12,388 bases of DNA. Source: an uncultured Clostridia bacterium (lineage in GTDB: Bacteria; Bacillota; Clostridia; Oscillospirales; Acutalibacteraceae). The stretch is taken from positions 1 to 12,388 of the forward strand of contig CALWVC010000023.1 in assembly GCA_944384865.1 (NCBI GenBank), written 5' to 3'. The notes below the pieces were generated by a model. That model had not been told where the DNA came from. It saw nothing but the letters and a program-made list of their open reading frames with translations, and did no database searches. Position numbers and translations under genes: made by a program. Positions 6,351-12,388 of the stretch are shown here, piece after piece (position 1 is the first letter of the stretch; each line of letters starts with the position of its first letter).

Positions 6351-6371
6351 GCATAAACAAAAAGTTTATGC
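6351..6371. promoter_or_regulatory. Inverted repeat at the LysR transcription start, candidate operator
   Basis: GCATAAAC (6351-6358) and GTTTATGC (6364-6371) are perfect 8-bp arms around AAAAA. The dyad covers the predicted LysR start site and lies 20-40 bp upstream of the flavodoxin -35 region. From there a bound LysR protein could repress itself and activate the operon. The spacing is not the textbook T-N11-A, so binding is inferred from position and symmetry. Confidence 0.55.
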
Positions 6372-6385
6372 AAAGGGGTGGTCGC

Positions 6386-7303
6386 GTGTATAACAGTCTG
6401 TTGGACGTATTGCTCTGCGTGGCGGACTGCGGCAGCTTTACCAAAGCGGCGGAAAAGCTGTATATTTCGCCTACCGCCGTCATGAAACAGATCAACGCGC
6501 TGGAGCAGCAGCTGGACCTGCGGCTGCTGACGCGCACCAATCATGGCGTGCGGCTGACCGCGTCGGGCGAGTCGGTGTATAAAGACGCCAAGGGCATGAT
6601 CGCATATTCCGCCCAGGCGCTGGAGCGGGCGCGCCGGGCTGCTGCGGCGCAGACGGTGATCCGGGTAGGCACGTCGATGCTCAATCCCTGTAAACCGTTT
6701 ATGGATCTGTGGAACCGGGTCAACGACCGGTTGCCGCAGTTTAAGATCGCCATTGTGCCGTTTGAGGACGATCACGCAGAGATCCTGTCGGTGTTGGATC
6801 ATATCGGCGCAACCTTTGATTTTCTGGTGGGGGTATGCGATTCGGCGGCGTGGCTGCGCCGCTGCAGCTTTTACCCGCTGGGAGAATACCGGCTGTGCTG
6901 CGCCGTACCGGTGCGGCACCGGCTGGCCGCAAAAGAGCGGCTGCGGCTGACCGATCTTTACGGCGAGACGCTGATGATGGTCCGGCGGGGCGATTCGCCG
7001 ATCAACGACCGGATCCGGGACGAGATCGAGCGGCATCCGCAGATCACCATTGCGGATACGGCGCATTTTTACGACGTCGGCGTATTCAACCGCTGCGAGC
7101 AGACCGGCAGCGTGCTGTCCACCATTGAATGCTGGAAGGACGTGCACCCGTCGCTGGTGACCATCCCGGTAGACTGGGAGGAGACCATTCCCTACGGGCT
7201 GCTGTATGCCCGGCGGCCGTCGGCGGCGGCGCTGCGGTTCCTGGAAGCGGTGCAGGCGCTGACGCCGCCGGCCGGGCAGGCTGATCCGCAGCCGGCGATA
7301 TAG
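6386..7303 (+). CDS. LysR-family transcriptional regulator
   Basis: A DNA-binding regulator of 305 residues, the normal LysR length. The N-terminal winged helix-turn-helix reads SFTKAAEKLYISPTAVMKQI (about 17-36), then LEQQLDLRLLTRTNHGVRLT (about 39-58), followed by the linker helix and a periplasmic-binding-like effector domain to the end. The start is taken as GTG 6386, since AAAGGGG (6372-6378) precedes it by 7 nt and the protein then begins at the usual point before the HTH. An in-frame ATG at 6368 lies upstream of that site. It is divergent from the flavodoxin-AKR-cupin operon, which it probably controls. The effector is unknown. The last 15 or so residues are Pro/Ala-rich and not conserved-looking. 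Confidence 0.94.
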   Translation: MYNSLLDVLLCVADCGSFTKAAEKLYISPTAVMKQINALEQQLDLRLLTRTNHGVRLTASGESVYKDAKGMIAYSAQALERARRAAAAQTVIRVGTSMLNPCKPFMDLWNRVNDRLPQFKIAIVPFEDDHAEILSVLDHIGATFDFLVGVCDSAAWLRRCSFYPLGEYRLCCAVPVRHRLAAKERLRLTDLYGETLMMVRRGDSPINDRIRDEIERHPQITIADTAHFYDVGVFNRCEQTGSVLSTIECWKDVHPSLVTIPVDWEETIPYGLLYARRPSAAALRFLEAVQALTPPAGQADPQPAI

Positions 7304-7318
7304 AGAGGGGGGAGGAGG

Positions 7319-8317
7319 ATGCCAAAATCCGCAAACCAGCGGCTCAAGCTGCTGTATATTTATCAGATTTTATTTGAACAGACCGACGAGGAGCACCCGA
7401 TGTCTACCGGGGCGCTGATCGACGCGCTGGCGCAGCGGGGGATACAGGCCGAGCGCAAATCGGTTTACAGCGATCTGGAGCTGCTGCGGCAGTTCGGCGC
7501 CGATGTTATCAGCGTGCGGGGCAAGCAGCCGGGACATTATATCGGTGCGCGCACCTTTGAGCTGGCCGAGGTCAAGCTGCTGGTAGATCTGGTACAGGCC
7601 TCCAAGTTCCTGACCAGAGCAAAATCCACCCGCCTGATCGGCAAGCTGGAGACGCTGTGCAGCCGGCGGCAGGCCGCCAACCTGCACCGGCAGGTGTTTG
7701 TATCCAACCGGGTCAAGACCATGAACGAAAGCATCTATTATACGGTGGATCTGCTGCATACCGCCATTCTGCGCAACCGGCAGATCACCTTTCGCTATTT
7801 TCAGTATACGGTCAAAAAAGAGCGGGCCTACCGTAAAAACGGCGGGCTGTATACGGTCAGTCCGTTCGCGCTGACCTGGGACGATGAAAATTATTATCTG
7901 ATCGCTTACGATGCGGCGGCGCAGTCGCTGAAACACTACCGGGTGGATAAAATGACCGATTTGCAGATCACCGATACGCCGCGGCAGGGCATAGAGCTGT
8001 TTGAAAACAGCGATCCGGGGCTGTATGCCGCCCGGTTTTTCTCAATGTACAACGGCGAGATCCAGTCGCTCAAGCTGCGGTTTTCCAACCGGCTGGTGGG
8101 GGTGGTGATCGACCGTTTCGGCAAGGAGACCACCCTGATGCCCGACGGGCCGGATGCGTTCTGCATCCGGGTGCAGGTAGCGGTCAGCCCCCAGTTTTAC
8201 GGCTGGCTGGCCGGCCTGGGGCCGTCGGCGCAGCTCATAGAGCCGGCGGCGCAGCGCACGGCGTTTTGCCGCTATCTGCAAAATTGTCTGAACGCCTACC
8301 CGCCGGTACAGGATTGA
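7319..8317 (+). CDS. WYL-domain transcriptional regulator
   Basis: A 332-residue helix-turn-helix plus WYL-domain protein of the YafY/DeoR-like type. The N-terminal winged HTH spans about 5-65, with AERKSVYSDLELLRQFG (44-60) as the recognition region. The WYL core runs from about 140 to 215, with TVSPFALTWDDENYYLIAYD (179-198) and LKHYRVDKM (204-212). The WYL triad itself reads YYL. A C-terminal WCX-like part follows. WYL domains sense small or nucleic-acid ligands; here the ligand is unknown. The gene begins 15 nt after the LysR stop, with GGAGGAGG immediately before the ATG, so the two regulators are almost certainly one transcript. Its targets cannot be read from the sequence. Confidence 0.92.
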   Translation: MPKSANQRLKLLYIYQILFEQTDEEHPMSTGALIDALAQRGIQAERKSVYSDLELLRQFGADVISVRGKQPGHYIGARTFELAEVKLLVDLVQASKFLTRAKSTRLIGKLETLCSRRQAANLHRQVFVSNRVKTMNESIYYTVDLLHTAILRNRQITFRYFQYTVKKERAYRKNGGLYTVSPFALTWDDENYYLIAYDAAAQSLKHYRVDKMTDLQITDTPRQGIELFENSDPGLYAARFFSMYNGEIQSLKLRFSNRLVGVVIDRFGKETTLMPDGPDAFCIRVQVAVSPQFYGWLAGLGPSAQLIEPAAQRTAFCRYLQNCLNAYPPVQD

Positions 8318-8353
8318 TCCTGTCAGTCGGGACAGCGTTGGAACCGGCGCCGG

Positions 8354-8392
8354 AAAAAACAGCGTATACGCCTGAAACGGCGTATACGCTGT
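8354..8392. terminator. Intrinsic terminator shared by convergent PHP and WYL genes
   Basis: ACAGCGTATACGCC (8359-8372) and its perfect complement (8379-8392) form a 14-bp stem with the loop TGAAAC. On the minus strand the stem runs into TTTTTT (8354-8359), a textbook terminator for the PHP gene. On the plus strand no T-run follows, so any effect on the WYL transcript would be weaker. Confidence 0.85.
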
Positions 8393-8407
8393 CATGCTGT
8401 GCGCGGA

Positions 8408-9145
8408 CTATTGATAACGGATTTCCCGCGGCTGCCGGTTCCAGATCAGTTTACCGGCGCGGCTTTTCAGCGCGTCAATCAACGCCCGGCTGTCGCGGAT
8501 CCGGTGGTCAAACACCATGCCGCCCCCGCCGGTGCTCTGCACCCAGTGGGTGTCCGAGCCTGAGAGCATATCCAGATCATATCTGCGAGCGAATGCCAGC
8601 GCCTGGTCGTTCCAGCCCGGATCCTGTTCGCCGCGCAGATTACCGTGGTTATAGACTTCGACACCGTCCAGCCCGGCCGGATCCGGCGGCGTGGAATCGT
8701 CAATATACGGCGCCTGGCGGAACGGGTGAGCGTGGACGATATAGCCGCCCCAGGCGTGAATTCTTTTAGCACATTCCGCCCGGTTCAGCGACAGCAGATC
8801 CGGGTTTTGCAGCAAAAACTGCTGATCCACGCCGTAGATCAGAAATTCCCGGCCGTGCCCCTCGCCGGCAAACGCGCCGAATTCGATGCCAAACAGAATA
8901 TCCATATCATATTGCGCCCCGGCGGCCCGGGCGTGTTCATAGCCCCGGCAATACAGCTTCACCCGCTGTTCCCAGGGCAGCGATCGGTCGATACAGCTGT
9001 TGCCGTTGAAAAAATGGTCGGTGACTACCAGCCCCTGATAGCCCGCCAGATGATGGGCCTTTACCATATCCGCCGCGGTATCCCGGGCACAGGCGCTGCC
9101 CTCGCGGGTGTGCAGATGCAGTTCATATTTATATTCCAAAATCAT
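8408..9145 (-). CDS. PHP-domain metal-dependent phosphoesterase
   Basis: A 245-residue PHP (polymerase and histidinol phosphatase) domain protein, a stand-alone phosphoesterase of the YciV/TrpH-like type. Metal-binding motifs in order are ELHLHTR (His10, His12), VTDHF (Asp43, His44), GIEFG (Glu88), VHAHPFR (His138, His140) and SGSDTHW (Asp198, His200), so the tri-metal site looks complete. Relatives act on 3',5'-nucleoside bisphosphates, short oligonucleotides or histidinol phosphate; I cannot choose among these. AAAAGGAG lies just before ATG 9145. It follows mnmE by 151 nt without a clear terminator between, so it may be read from the mnmE promoter. It is convergent with the WYL gene. Confidence 0.9.
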   Translation of the reverse strand: MILEYKYELHLHTREGSACARDTAADMVKAHHLAGYQGLVVTDHFFNGNSCIDRSLPWEQRVKLYCRGYEHARAAGAQYDMDILFGIEFGAFAGEGHGREFLIYGVDQQFLLQNPDLLSLNRAECAKRIHAWGGYIVHAHPFRQAPYIDDSTPPDPAGLDGVEVYNHGNLRGEQDPGWNDQALAFARRYDLDMLSGSDTHWVQSTGGGGMVFDHRIRDSRALIDALKSRAGKLIWNRQPREIRYQ

Positions 9146-9178
9146 AAGCTCCTTTTCAATGGCGGCTGTTGCGCGCGG

Positions 9179-9265
9179 TCAGCCGTCGTAGCCGCGCAGG
9201 GTTTGTTGGCGCTGTCTGTTGACAGCCTGATTGCGCCGGGGTGTCTTGTCCCGATCGAAATACAT
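9179..9265 (-). CDS. Possible 28-residue basic small protein between mnmE and PHP gene
   Basis: ATG 9265 to TGA 9179 encodes 28 residues, rich in Arg, Gln and Asn, ending GYDG. There is only a weak purine stretch upstream, no clear Shine-Dalgarno, and no similarity I recognise. It is listed because the gap otherwise holds only a hairpin; it is more likely chance than gene. Confidence 0.12.
   Translation of the reverse strand: MYFDRDKTPRRNQAVNRQRQQTLRGYDG
9211..9226. other. Short hairpin in the mnmE-PHP gap
   Basis: GCTGTC (9211-9216) and GACAGC (9221-9226) form a perfect 6-bp stem with the loop TGTT. No T-run follows on either strand, so it would not stop transcription by itself. It may be a processing or stability element between mnmE and the PHP gene. 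Confidence 0.4.
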
Positions 9266-9296
9266 ACGTCTAATCCACGCTCTGATATGCAGAACT

Positions 9297-10658
9297 TTAT
9301 TTTCCCACGCAGAATTGCTCAAATACCCGGTTGACCACCGTTTCACTGACCGACTCGCCGGTCAGCTCCAGCAGATAGCCGACAGCGTCTTCGATCAATA
9401 CGCCTACCGCGTCCCAGGTCTGTCCCGCGGCGCAGTCCGCAACGGCGGCGCAAACCACGTTATAGGCCTGCCGGGCGGCATGCAGCTGCCGTTCGTTGGA
9501 CAGACAGACCGCGTCCGGATCCAGCCGACCGGCGCCGCAGACGGCTAAAATCGCCTGGCGCAGCCGGTCGCCGCCTTCACCGGTTTTGGCGCAGATACAT
9601 ACCGGTTTGCCATAAGCGCCGAGCAGGGTCAGATCCGGGTCGGGCTGCAGGTCGGTCTTGTTGACCACCACGATTCGGGGTGTGTCCCCTAAATGCTCCA
9701 GCATTTTGCGGTCGTCGTCGTCCAGCGGCCGGCTGCCGTCGATCACCGCCAACACCAGCTGGGCCGCGCCCATATGCGCCAGCGCCCGCTGCACACCCAG
9801 CTGTTCGGCCCGGCTGCCGGCGTCGCGGATGCCGGCGGTATCCGACAGCCGCAGGGTGATCCCGTCCAGCGAGACGGTCTGCTCCACCACGTCCCGGGTG
9901 GTGCCGGCTTCGTCGGTGACGATCGACCGCTCACAGCCCGCCAGCAGGTTCATAATCGTAGATTTTCCCACGTTGGGTTTGCCGGCAATGACGCAGTCGA
10001 TGCCGTTGCGCAATACCGCCCCGGCGTCATACCGGCCGATCAGCGTGCCCAGCCCGTTTTTCACATTGTCCAGCAGCTTTAAGCAGTCGCCGCCGTCCAG
10101 CTCGTCCAACCCCTCTTCGGGAAAGTCTATATAAGCCGCCAGCATCGCCGCGGCCTGCACCAGCTGCTCCTTATAGTCGGAAATCTCTTTATAAACGCCG
10201 CCCCGGCGCACGATATTGGCGCTGCGCAATGCGGCTTCGCCGTCGGCGCGGATACTGTCCATCACCGCCTCGGCCTGTGTCAGCGACAGCTTGCCGTTTA
10301 AAAACGCCCGTTTGGTAAACTCGCCGGGCCCGGCCGGTCGGCAGCCGCTTTCCAAAAGCGCCCGCAGCACCTGTTTTAAAATCTCCACACCGCCGTGACA
10401 GGACAGCTCCACCGTGTCCTCGCCGGTGTAGGAATGGGGGGCGCGAAACACCAGCGCCACGCCGTCGTCGATTTCGCCGCGGGCATCCGCCATATGGCCG
10501 TAGGCGGCGGTGTAACCGGCCAATTGGTCCAGCGTCCGGTTCCCGGCGCAGCGGAACACCCGGCCGGTCGCCTGCAGCGCGTCCGGGCCGGAAATGCGGA
10601 TCACGCCCAGACCGGCGGGCGCCAGCGGCGTGGAGATGGCCGCGATGGTATCTGACAT
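9297..10658 (-). CDS. mnmE: tRNA uridine-5-carboxymethylaminomethyl(34) synthesis GTPase MnmE
   Basis: With MnmG, MnmE builds the cmnm5 group on wobble uridine 34 of tRNAs reading split codon boxes. It is a cytosolic homodimer whose K+-activated GTPase drives the reaction. The 453 residues match the family length. The N-terminal tetrahydrofolate-binding domain carries GLGVIRISGPDA and HGG. The G domain has G1 GKPNVGKS (226-233), G2 GTTR (251-254), G3 DTAG (273-276), G4 NKTD (333-336) and G5 AKTG (357-360). The C-terminal FCVGK supplies the conserved cysteine, Cys450, one residue off the common CIGK. ATG 10658 is chosen over the longer open frame from 10739 because AAGGAAAGGG precedes it and the protein then begins at the usual DTIAAISTP. 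The gene has its own promoter and lacks the neighbours (jag, mnmG) it usually has in Bacillota. Confidence 0.97.
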   Translation of the reverse strand: MSDTIAAISTPLAPAGLGVIRISGPDALQATGRVFRCAGNRTLDQLAGYTAAYGHMADARGEIDDGVALVFRAPHSYTGEDTVELSCHGGVEILKQVLRALLESGCRPAGPGEFTKRAFLNGKLSLTQAEAVMDSIRADGEAALRSANIVRRGGVYKEISDYKEQLVQAAAMLAAYIDFPEEGLDELDGGDCLKLLDNVKNGLGTLIGRYDAGAVLRNGIDCVIAGKPNVGKSTIMNLLAGCERSIVTDEAGTTRDVVEQTVSLDGITLRLSDTAGIRDAGSRAEQLGVQRALAHMGAAQLVLAVIDGSRPLDDDDRKMLEHLGDTPRIVVVNKTDLQPDPDLTLLGAYGKPVCICAKTGEGGDRLRQAILAVCGAGRLDPDAVCLSNERQLHAARQAYNVVCAAVADCAAGQTWDAVGVLIEDAVGYLLELTGESVSETVVNRVFEQFCVGK

Positions 10659-10677
10659 GGTTATTCGCCCTTTCCTT

Positions 10678-10709
10678 GCGGAATGTATCCGCGTGTTCAT
10701 TCTTATGAA
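10678..10709 (-). other. Two dyads in the mnmE leader
   Basis: GCGGA/TCCGC (10678-10682 and 10688-10692) is a 5-bp stem with a 5-nt loop just upstream of the mnmE ribosome binding site. TTCAT/ATGAA (10696-10700 and 10705-10709) covers the predicted transcription start, where a repressor could act. Both are short and could be chance. Confidence 0.3.
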
Positions 10710-10710
10710 T

Positions 10711-10739
10711 ATTATAGCTGAAAGCATGTCGGGAATCAA
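10711..10739 (-). promoter_or_regulatory. Sigma-A promoter of mnmE
   Basis: Minus strand -35 TTGATT (10734-10739), 17-bp spacer, perfect -10 TATAAT (10711-10716). The start of transcription would be near 10704, leaving a leader of about 45 nt. Confidence 0.78.
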
Positions 10740-10769
10740 CTGAAAAAGTATGCCGCAAATCGACTGAAA
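10734..10769. repeat. Direct repeat AATCRACTGAAA, period 24
   Basis: AATCAACTGAAA (10734-10745) and AATCGACTGAAA (10758-10769) differ at one base and start 24 bp apart, about two helical turns. A third CTGAAA occurs at 10718-10723. The first copy overlaps the mnmE -35. OmpR/PhoB-type regulators bind direct repeats, so autoregulation by the adjacent response regulator is conceivable. Confidence 0.4.
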
Positions 10770-10779
10770 CGGCCAACCG

Positions 10780-10844
10780 TTTACTGTTTTTCCAAACAGT
10801 GTTTATAAACCGTTCATCATTTTGGCGGTTGCTGCGTTTATAAT
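10780..10844 (+). promoter_or_regulatory. Candidate promoters of the two-component operon
   Basis: Two options are visible. TTTACT (10780-10785), 18 bp, TATAAA (10804-10809) is one. A perfect TATAAT (10839-10844) without a good -35 is the other. A perfect inverted repeat ACTGTTT-TTCC-AAACAGT (10783-10800) lies in the spacer of the first and upstream of the second, well placed as a regulator site. Confidence 0.42.
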
Positions 10845-10971
10845 AAATGTACGTTCAACAGAAATGATTTTGATCAGAGCATAGTTGCACGGCGGCTGCC
10901 GGAGCGGTAATTTCATTGGCAGCACAGTGTTTGGCAGAATTCCAATTCAAAAACGAAAGGAAAGAAACACC

Positions 10972-11658
10972 ATGGGGGACGTTCGGGTAATGGTCGTCGA
11001 TGACGACAATAATATTTGTGAGTTTTTGCGTCTGTATCTGGAAAAAGAGGGCTATGAGGTGCAGATCTGCCATGACGGGCAGGAAGCGCTGGATCAGTTT
11101 CAGAAGTTTTCACCCGCTATGATTTTGCTGGATGTCATGATGCCCAGGCTGGACGGCTGGCAGACCTGCCGGGAGATCCGTAAAAGCAGCGATGTTCCGA
11201 TTATTATGATCACCGCAAAGGGTGAGACCTTTGATAAGGTTTTAGGGCTGGAGCTGGGCGCCGACGATTATATCGTCAAGCCCTTCGACGCCAAGGAGGT
11301 GGTCGCCCGGGTCAAAGCGGTGCTGCGGCGCAGCGGGCTGTCTGACGGCGACGGCGTTAAGAAAGTGGAATATGACAAGCTGGTGGTGAATCTGACCAAC
11401 TATGAGCTGATTGTAGACGGCAAACAGGTGGATACCCCGCCCAAAGAGCTGGAGCTGATCTATCATCTGGCCTCCAATCCCAACAAGGTTTACACCAGAG
11501 ACCAGCTGCTCGACGAGGTCTGGGGCTTTGATTATTACGGCGACAGCCGCACGGTGGACGTGCATGTCAAACGCCTGCGGGAAAAGCTGGAGGGCGTTTC
11601 CGACCAGTGGAGTTTGAAAACGGTCTGGGGCGTGGGCTATAAATTTGAAACCAGATAA
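10972..11658 (+). CDS. OmpR/PhoB-family response regulator
   Basis: A 228-residue two-domain transcription factor. The receiver domain (1-120) has the acidic pocket VVDDD (Asp10-Asp12), phospho-acceptor Asp54 in ILLDVMMP, switch Thr81 and Lys103 in IVKPF. The C-terminal winged helix (about 130-226) has the KELELIYHLASNPNKVYTRD transactivation region and RTVDVHVKRLREKL recognition helix. From memory the recognition helix is close to WalR and PhoB, and the pattern is of the cell-envelope/phosphate regulator group, but orthology to WalR cannot be settled here. ATG 10972 has AAAGGA about 10-12 nt upstream. Its kinase starts 14 nt after the stop, so the pair is one operon. No residue needed for phosphorylation is missing. 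Confidence 0.95.
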   Translation: MGDVRVMVVDDDNNICEFLRLYLEKEGYEVQICHDGQEALDQFQKFSPAMILLDVMMPRLDGWQTCREIRKSSDVPIIMITAKGETFDKVLGLELGADDYIVKPFDAKEVVARVKAVLRRSGLSDGDGVKKVEYDKLVVNLTNYELIVDGKQVDTPPKELELIYHLASNPNKVYTRDQLLDEVWGFDYYGDSRTVDVHVKRLREKLEGVSDQWSLKTVWGVGYKFETR

Positions 11659-11672
11659 AGCATGGGATCGTT

Positions 11673-12388
11673 ATGCGTAAAAGCATTTTTTTCAAATATT
11701 TTTCGATTACCGCGGCGATCCTGTTTGTCAGCTTTCTGATTTTCAGTGTGATTCTGGTGGTGTTTTCCCGCAACCAGTGGATCTCTGATAAAAACGAATT
11801 GCTGACGGGCAATGTGAAGACCATTTCCATGGTAACGGCCAGCACGCTGGCAGATAACAGCTTCAGCGACAGCATGCAGGATTTTCTCATTATCGACGGG
11901 GATATGATCGGCGCGGATATTTATATCGCAGATATCGACGGCAATTATGTCGGCTGTTCTCACGGCGCACAGGCTGACTGTATGCATAAAAATACAACGA
12001 TTGACAGCAGCATTATGCAGCAGGCACTGGCCGGCTGCTACGAGCGGGTCGGCACGATGCGCGGGCTGTATCAGAAAGATTTTTATACGGTGGGCACGTC
12101 CATTTATTATCGCGGCCAGACGGTGGGCGCGGTGTTTGCATCGGTCCCGTTCGCAGAGATGGACGTATATCTGGAAGGCATCATTCGGATCATTCTGATC
12201 TGTGCAGTGATCGTGATGGGAATGGCGTTTATTGCGATTTATATCGCGTCGGCGCAGATGACCCGGCCGATCCGGCTGATGGCGCAGGCCGCCCGCAACA
12301 TGGAAAAGGGCAACTTTTTACAGCGTATTCCGGTGGAGCGGCATGATGAGATCGGCCTGCTGGCTGAAGAGTTCAATACCATGGCCAA
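11673..12388 (+). CDS. Sensor histidine kinase, N-terminal part (truncated by window edge)
   Basis: The frame is open for 238 codons from ATG 11673 and runs off the window. Membrane segment one spans about 12-31. An extracytoplasmic sensor domain of about 135 residues (32-167) looks like a single Cache/PAS-like fold, with ADIYIADIDGNYV (81-93) and VGTSIYYRGQTVGAVFASVP (140-159). Membrane segment two is about 168-192. A HAMP domain starts near 195, with TRPI and DEIGLLAEEFNTMA. The catalytic HisKA and HATPase domains lie outside. The sensor has three cysteines (95, 103, 122) in the loop half. The Shine-Dalgarno is weak (GGGAT), so translational coupling to the response regulator is likely. Another ATG at 11662 is out of frame. 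The signal sensed is unknown. Confidence 0.93.
   Translation, partial: MRKSIFFKYFSITAAILFVSFLIFSVILVVFSRNQWISDKNELLTGNVKTISMVTASTLADNSFSDSMQDFLIIDGDMIGADIYIADIDGNYVGCSHGAQADCMHKNTTIDSSIMQQALAGCYERVGTMRGLYQKDFYTVGTSIYYRGQTVGAVFASVPFAEMDVYLEGIIRIILICAVIVMGMAFIAIYIASAQMTRPIRLMAQAARNMEKGNFLQRIPVERHDEIGLLAEEFNTMA

Larger units (their letters stand above)
10659..10971. other. Divergent control region between mnmE and the response regulator
   Basis: This 313-bp AT-rich stretch holds no credible gene. It contains the mnmE leader with two dyads (10678-10709), the mnmE promoter (10711-10739), a 12-bp direct repeat (10734-10769), an inverted repeat (10783-10800), candidate plus-strand promoters (10780-10844), and a leader with a GCTGCC/GGCAGC inverted repeat (10895-10900 and 10918-10923). 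Confidence 0.75.

Noticed and set aside
6266..7147. Long N-terminal extension of the flavodoxin frame (462 codons in all).
   Set aside because: The extra part is antisense to the LysR gene and crosses both promoters; ATG 6265 has a good ribosome binding site and starts the flavodoxin fold.
8645..9334. 229-codon plus-strand frame opposite the PHP gene.
   Set aside because: The minus strand carries all PHP metal-binding motifs; this frame has no motif or start signal.
1..12388. Mobile element, CRISPR array, defence system or biosynthetic cluster.
   Set aside because: No transposase, integrase, spaced repeat array, toxin-antitoxin pair or synthase was found; the genes are metabolic, regulatory and housekeeping.

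Overview
The window reads like a chromosomal stretch of a Gram-positive anaerobe of the class Clostridia, probably near the Ruminococcaceae/Oscillospiraceae. This rests on protein style, not a database match: a clostridial-type glycogen phosphorylase, a YabE-like DUF348/G5/3D cell-wall protein, AGGAGG-type ribosome binding sites, sigma-A promoters with 17-bp spacers, and fairly GC-rich coding DNA with AT-rich intergenic DNA. I saw no tRNA, rRNA, insertion sequence, prophage gene or CRISPR array. The genes are ordinary; most of what is unusual is in the intergenic regions.

Layout. (1) 1-2366, minus: glycogen/maltodextrin phosphorylase (glgP), its C-terminus cut by the window edge. (2) 2367-3048: a 682-bp AT-rich divergent control region. 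It holds the glgP promoter with phased A/T tracts upstream, a 27-bp near-perfect palindrome, a second dyad, WalR-like TGTAAH boxes, a perfect consensus promoter and a structured leader for the next gene. (3) 3049-4254, plus: secreted or membrane-anchored DUF348-G5-3D protein, a probable peptidoglycan-cleaving enzyme, ended by a strong bidirectional terminator. (4) 4421-6265, minus: a three-gene operon in transcription order flavodoxin, aldo/keto reductase, cupin. It is divergent from (5) 6386-8317, plus: a LysR-type regulator followed 15 nt later by a WYL-domain regulator. (6) 8408-10658, minus: mnmE (tRNA wobble-uridine modification GTPase), then a PHP-domain phosphoesterase, ending at a terminator shared with the convergent WYL gene. 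(7) 10659-10971: a 313-bp divergent control region with dyads and direct repeats. (8) 10972-12388, plus: an OmpR/PhoB-family response regulator and the N-terminal part of its sensor histidine kinase, cut by the window edge.

How the parts may work together. The LysR regulator most likely controls the divergent flavodoxin/AKR/cupin operon, which looks like a small redox or carbonyl-detoxifying unit. The two-component system resembles cell-envelope regulators of the WalR/PhoB type, and the 3D-protein promoter carries a match to the WalR consensus. A regulatory link within the window is therefore possible but unproven. glgP supplies glucose-1-phosphate from stored glycogen and has no visible functional tie to its neighbours.
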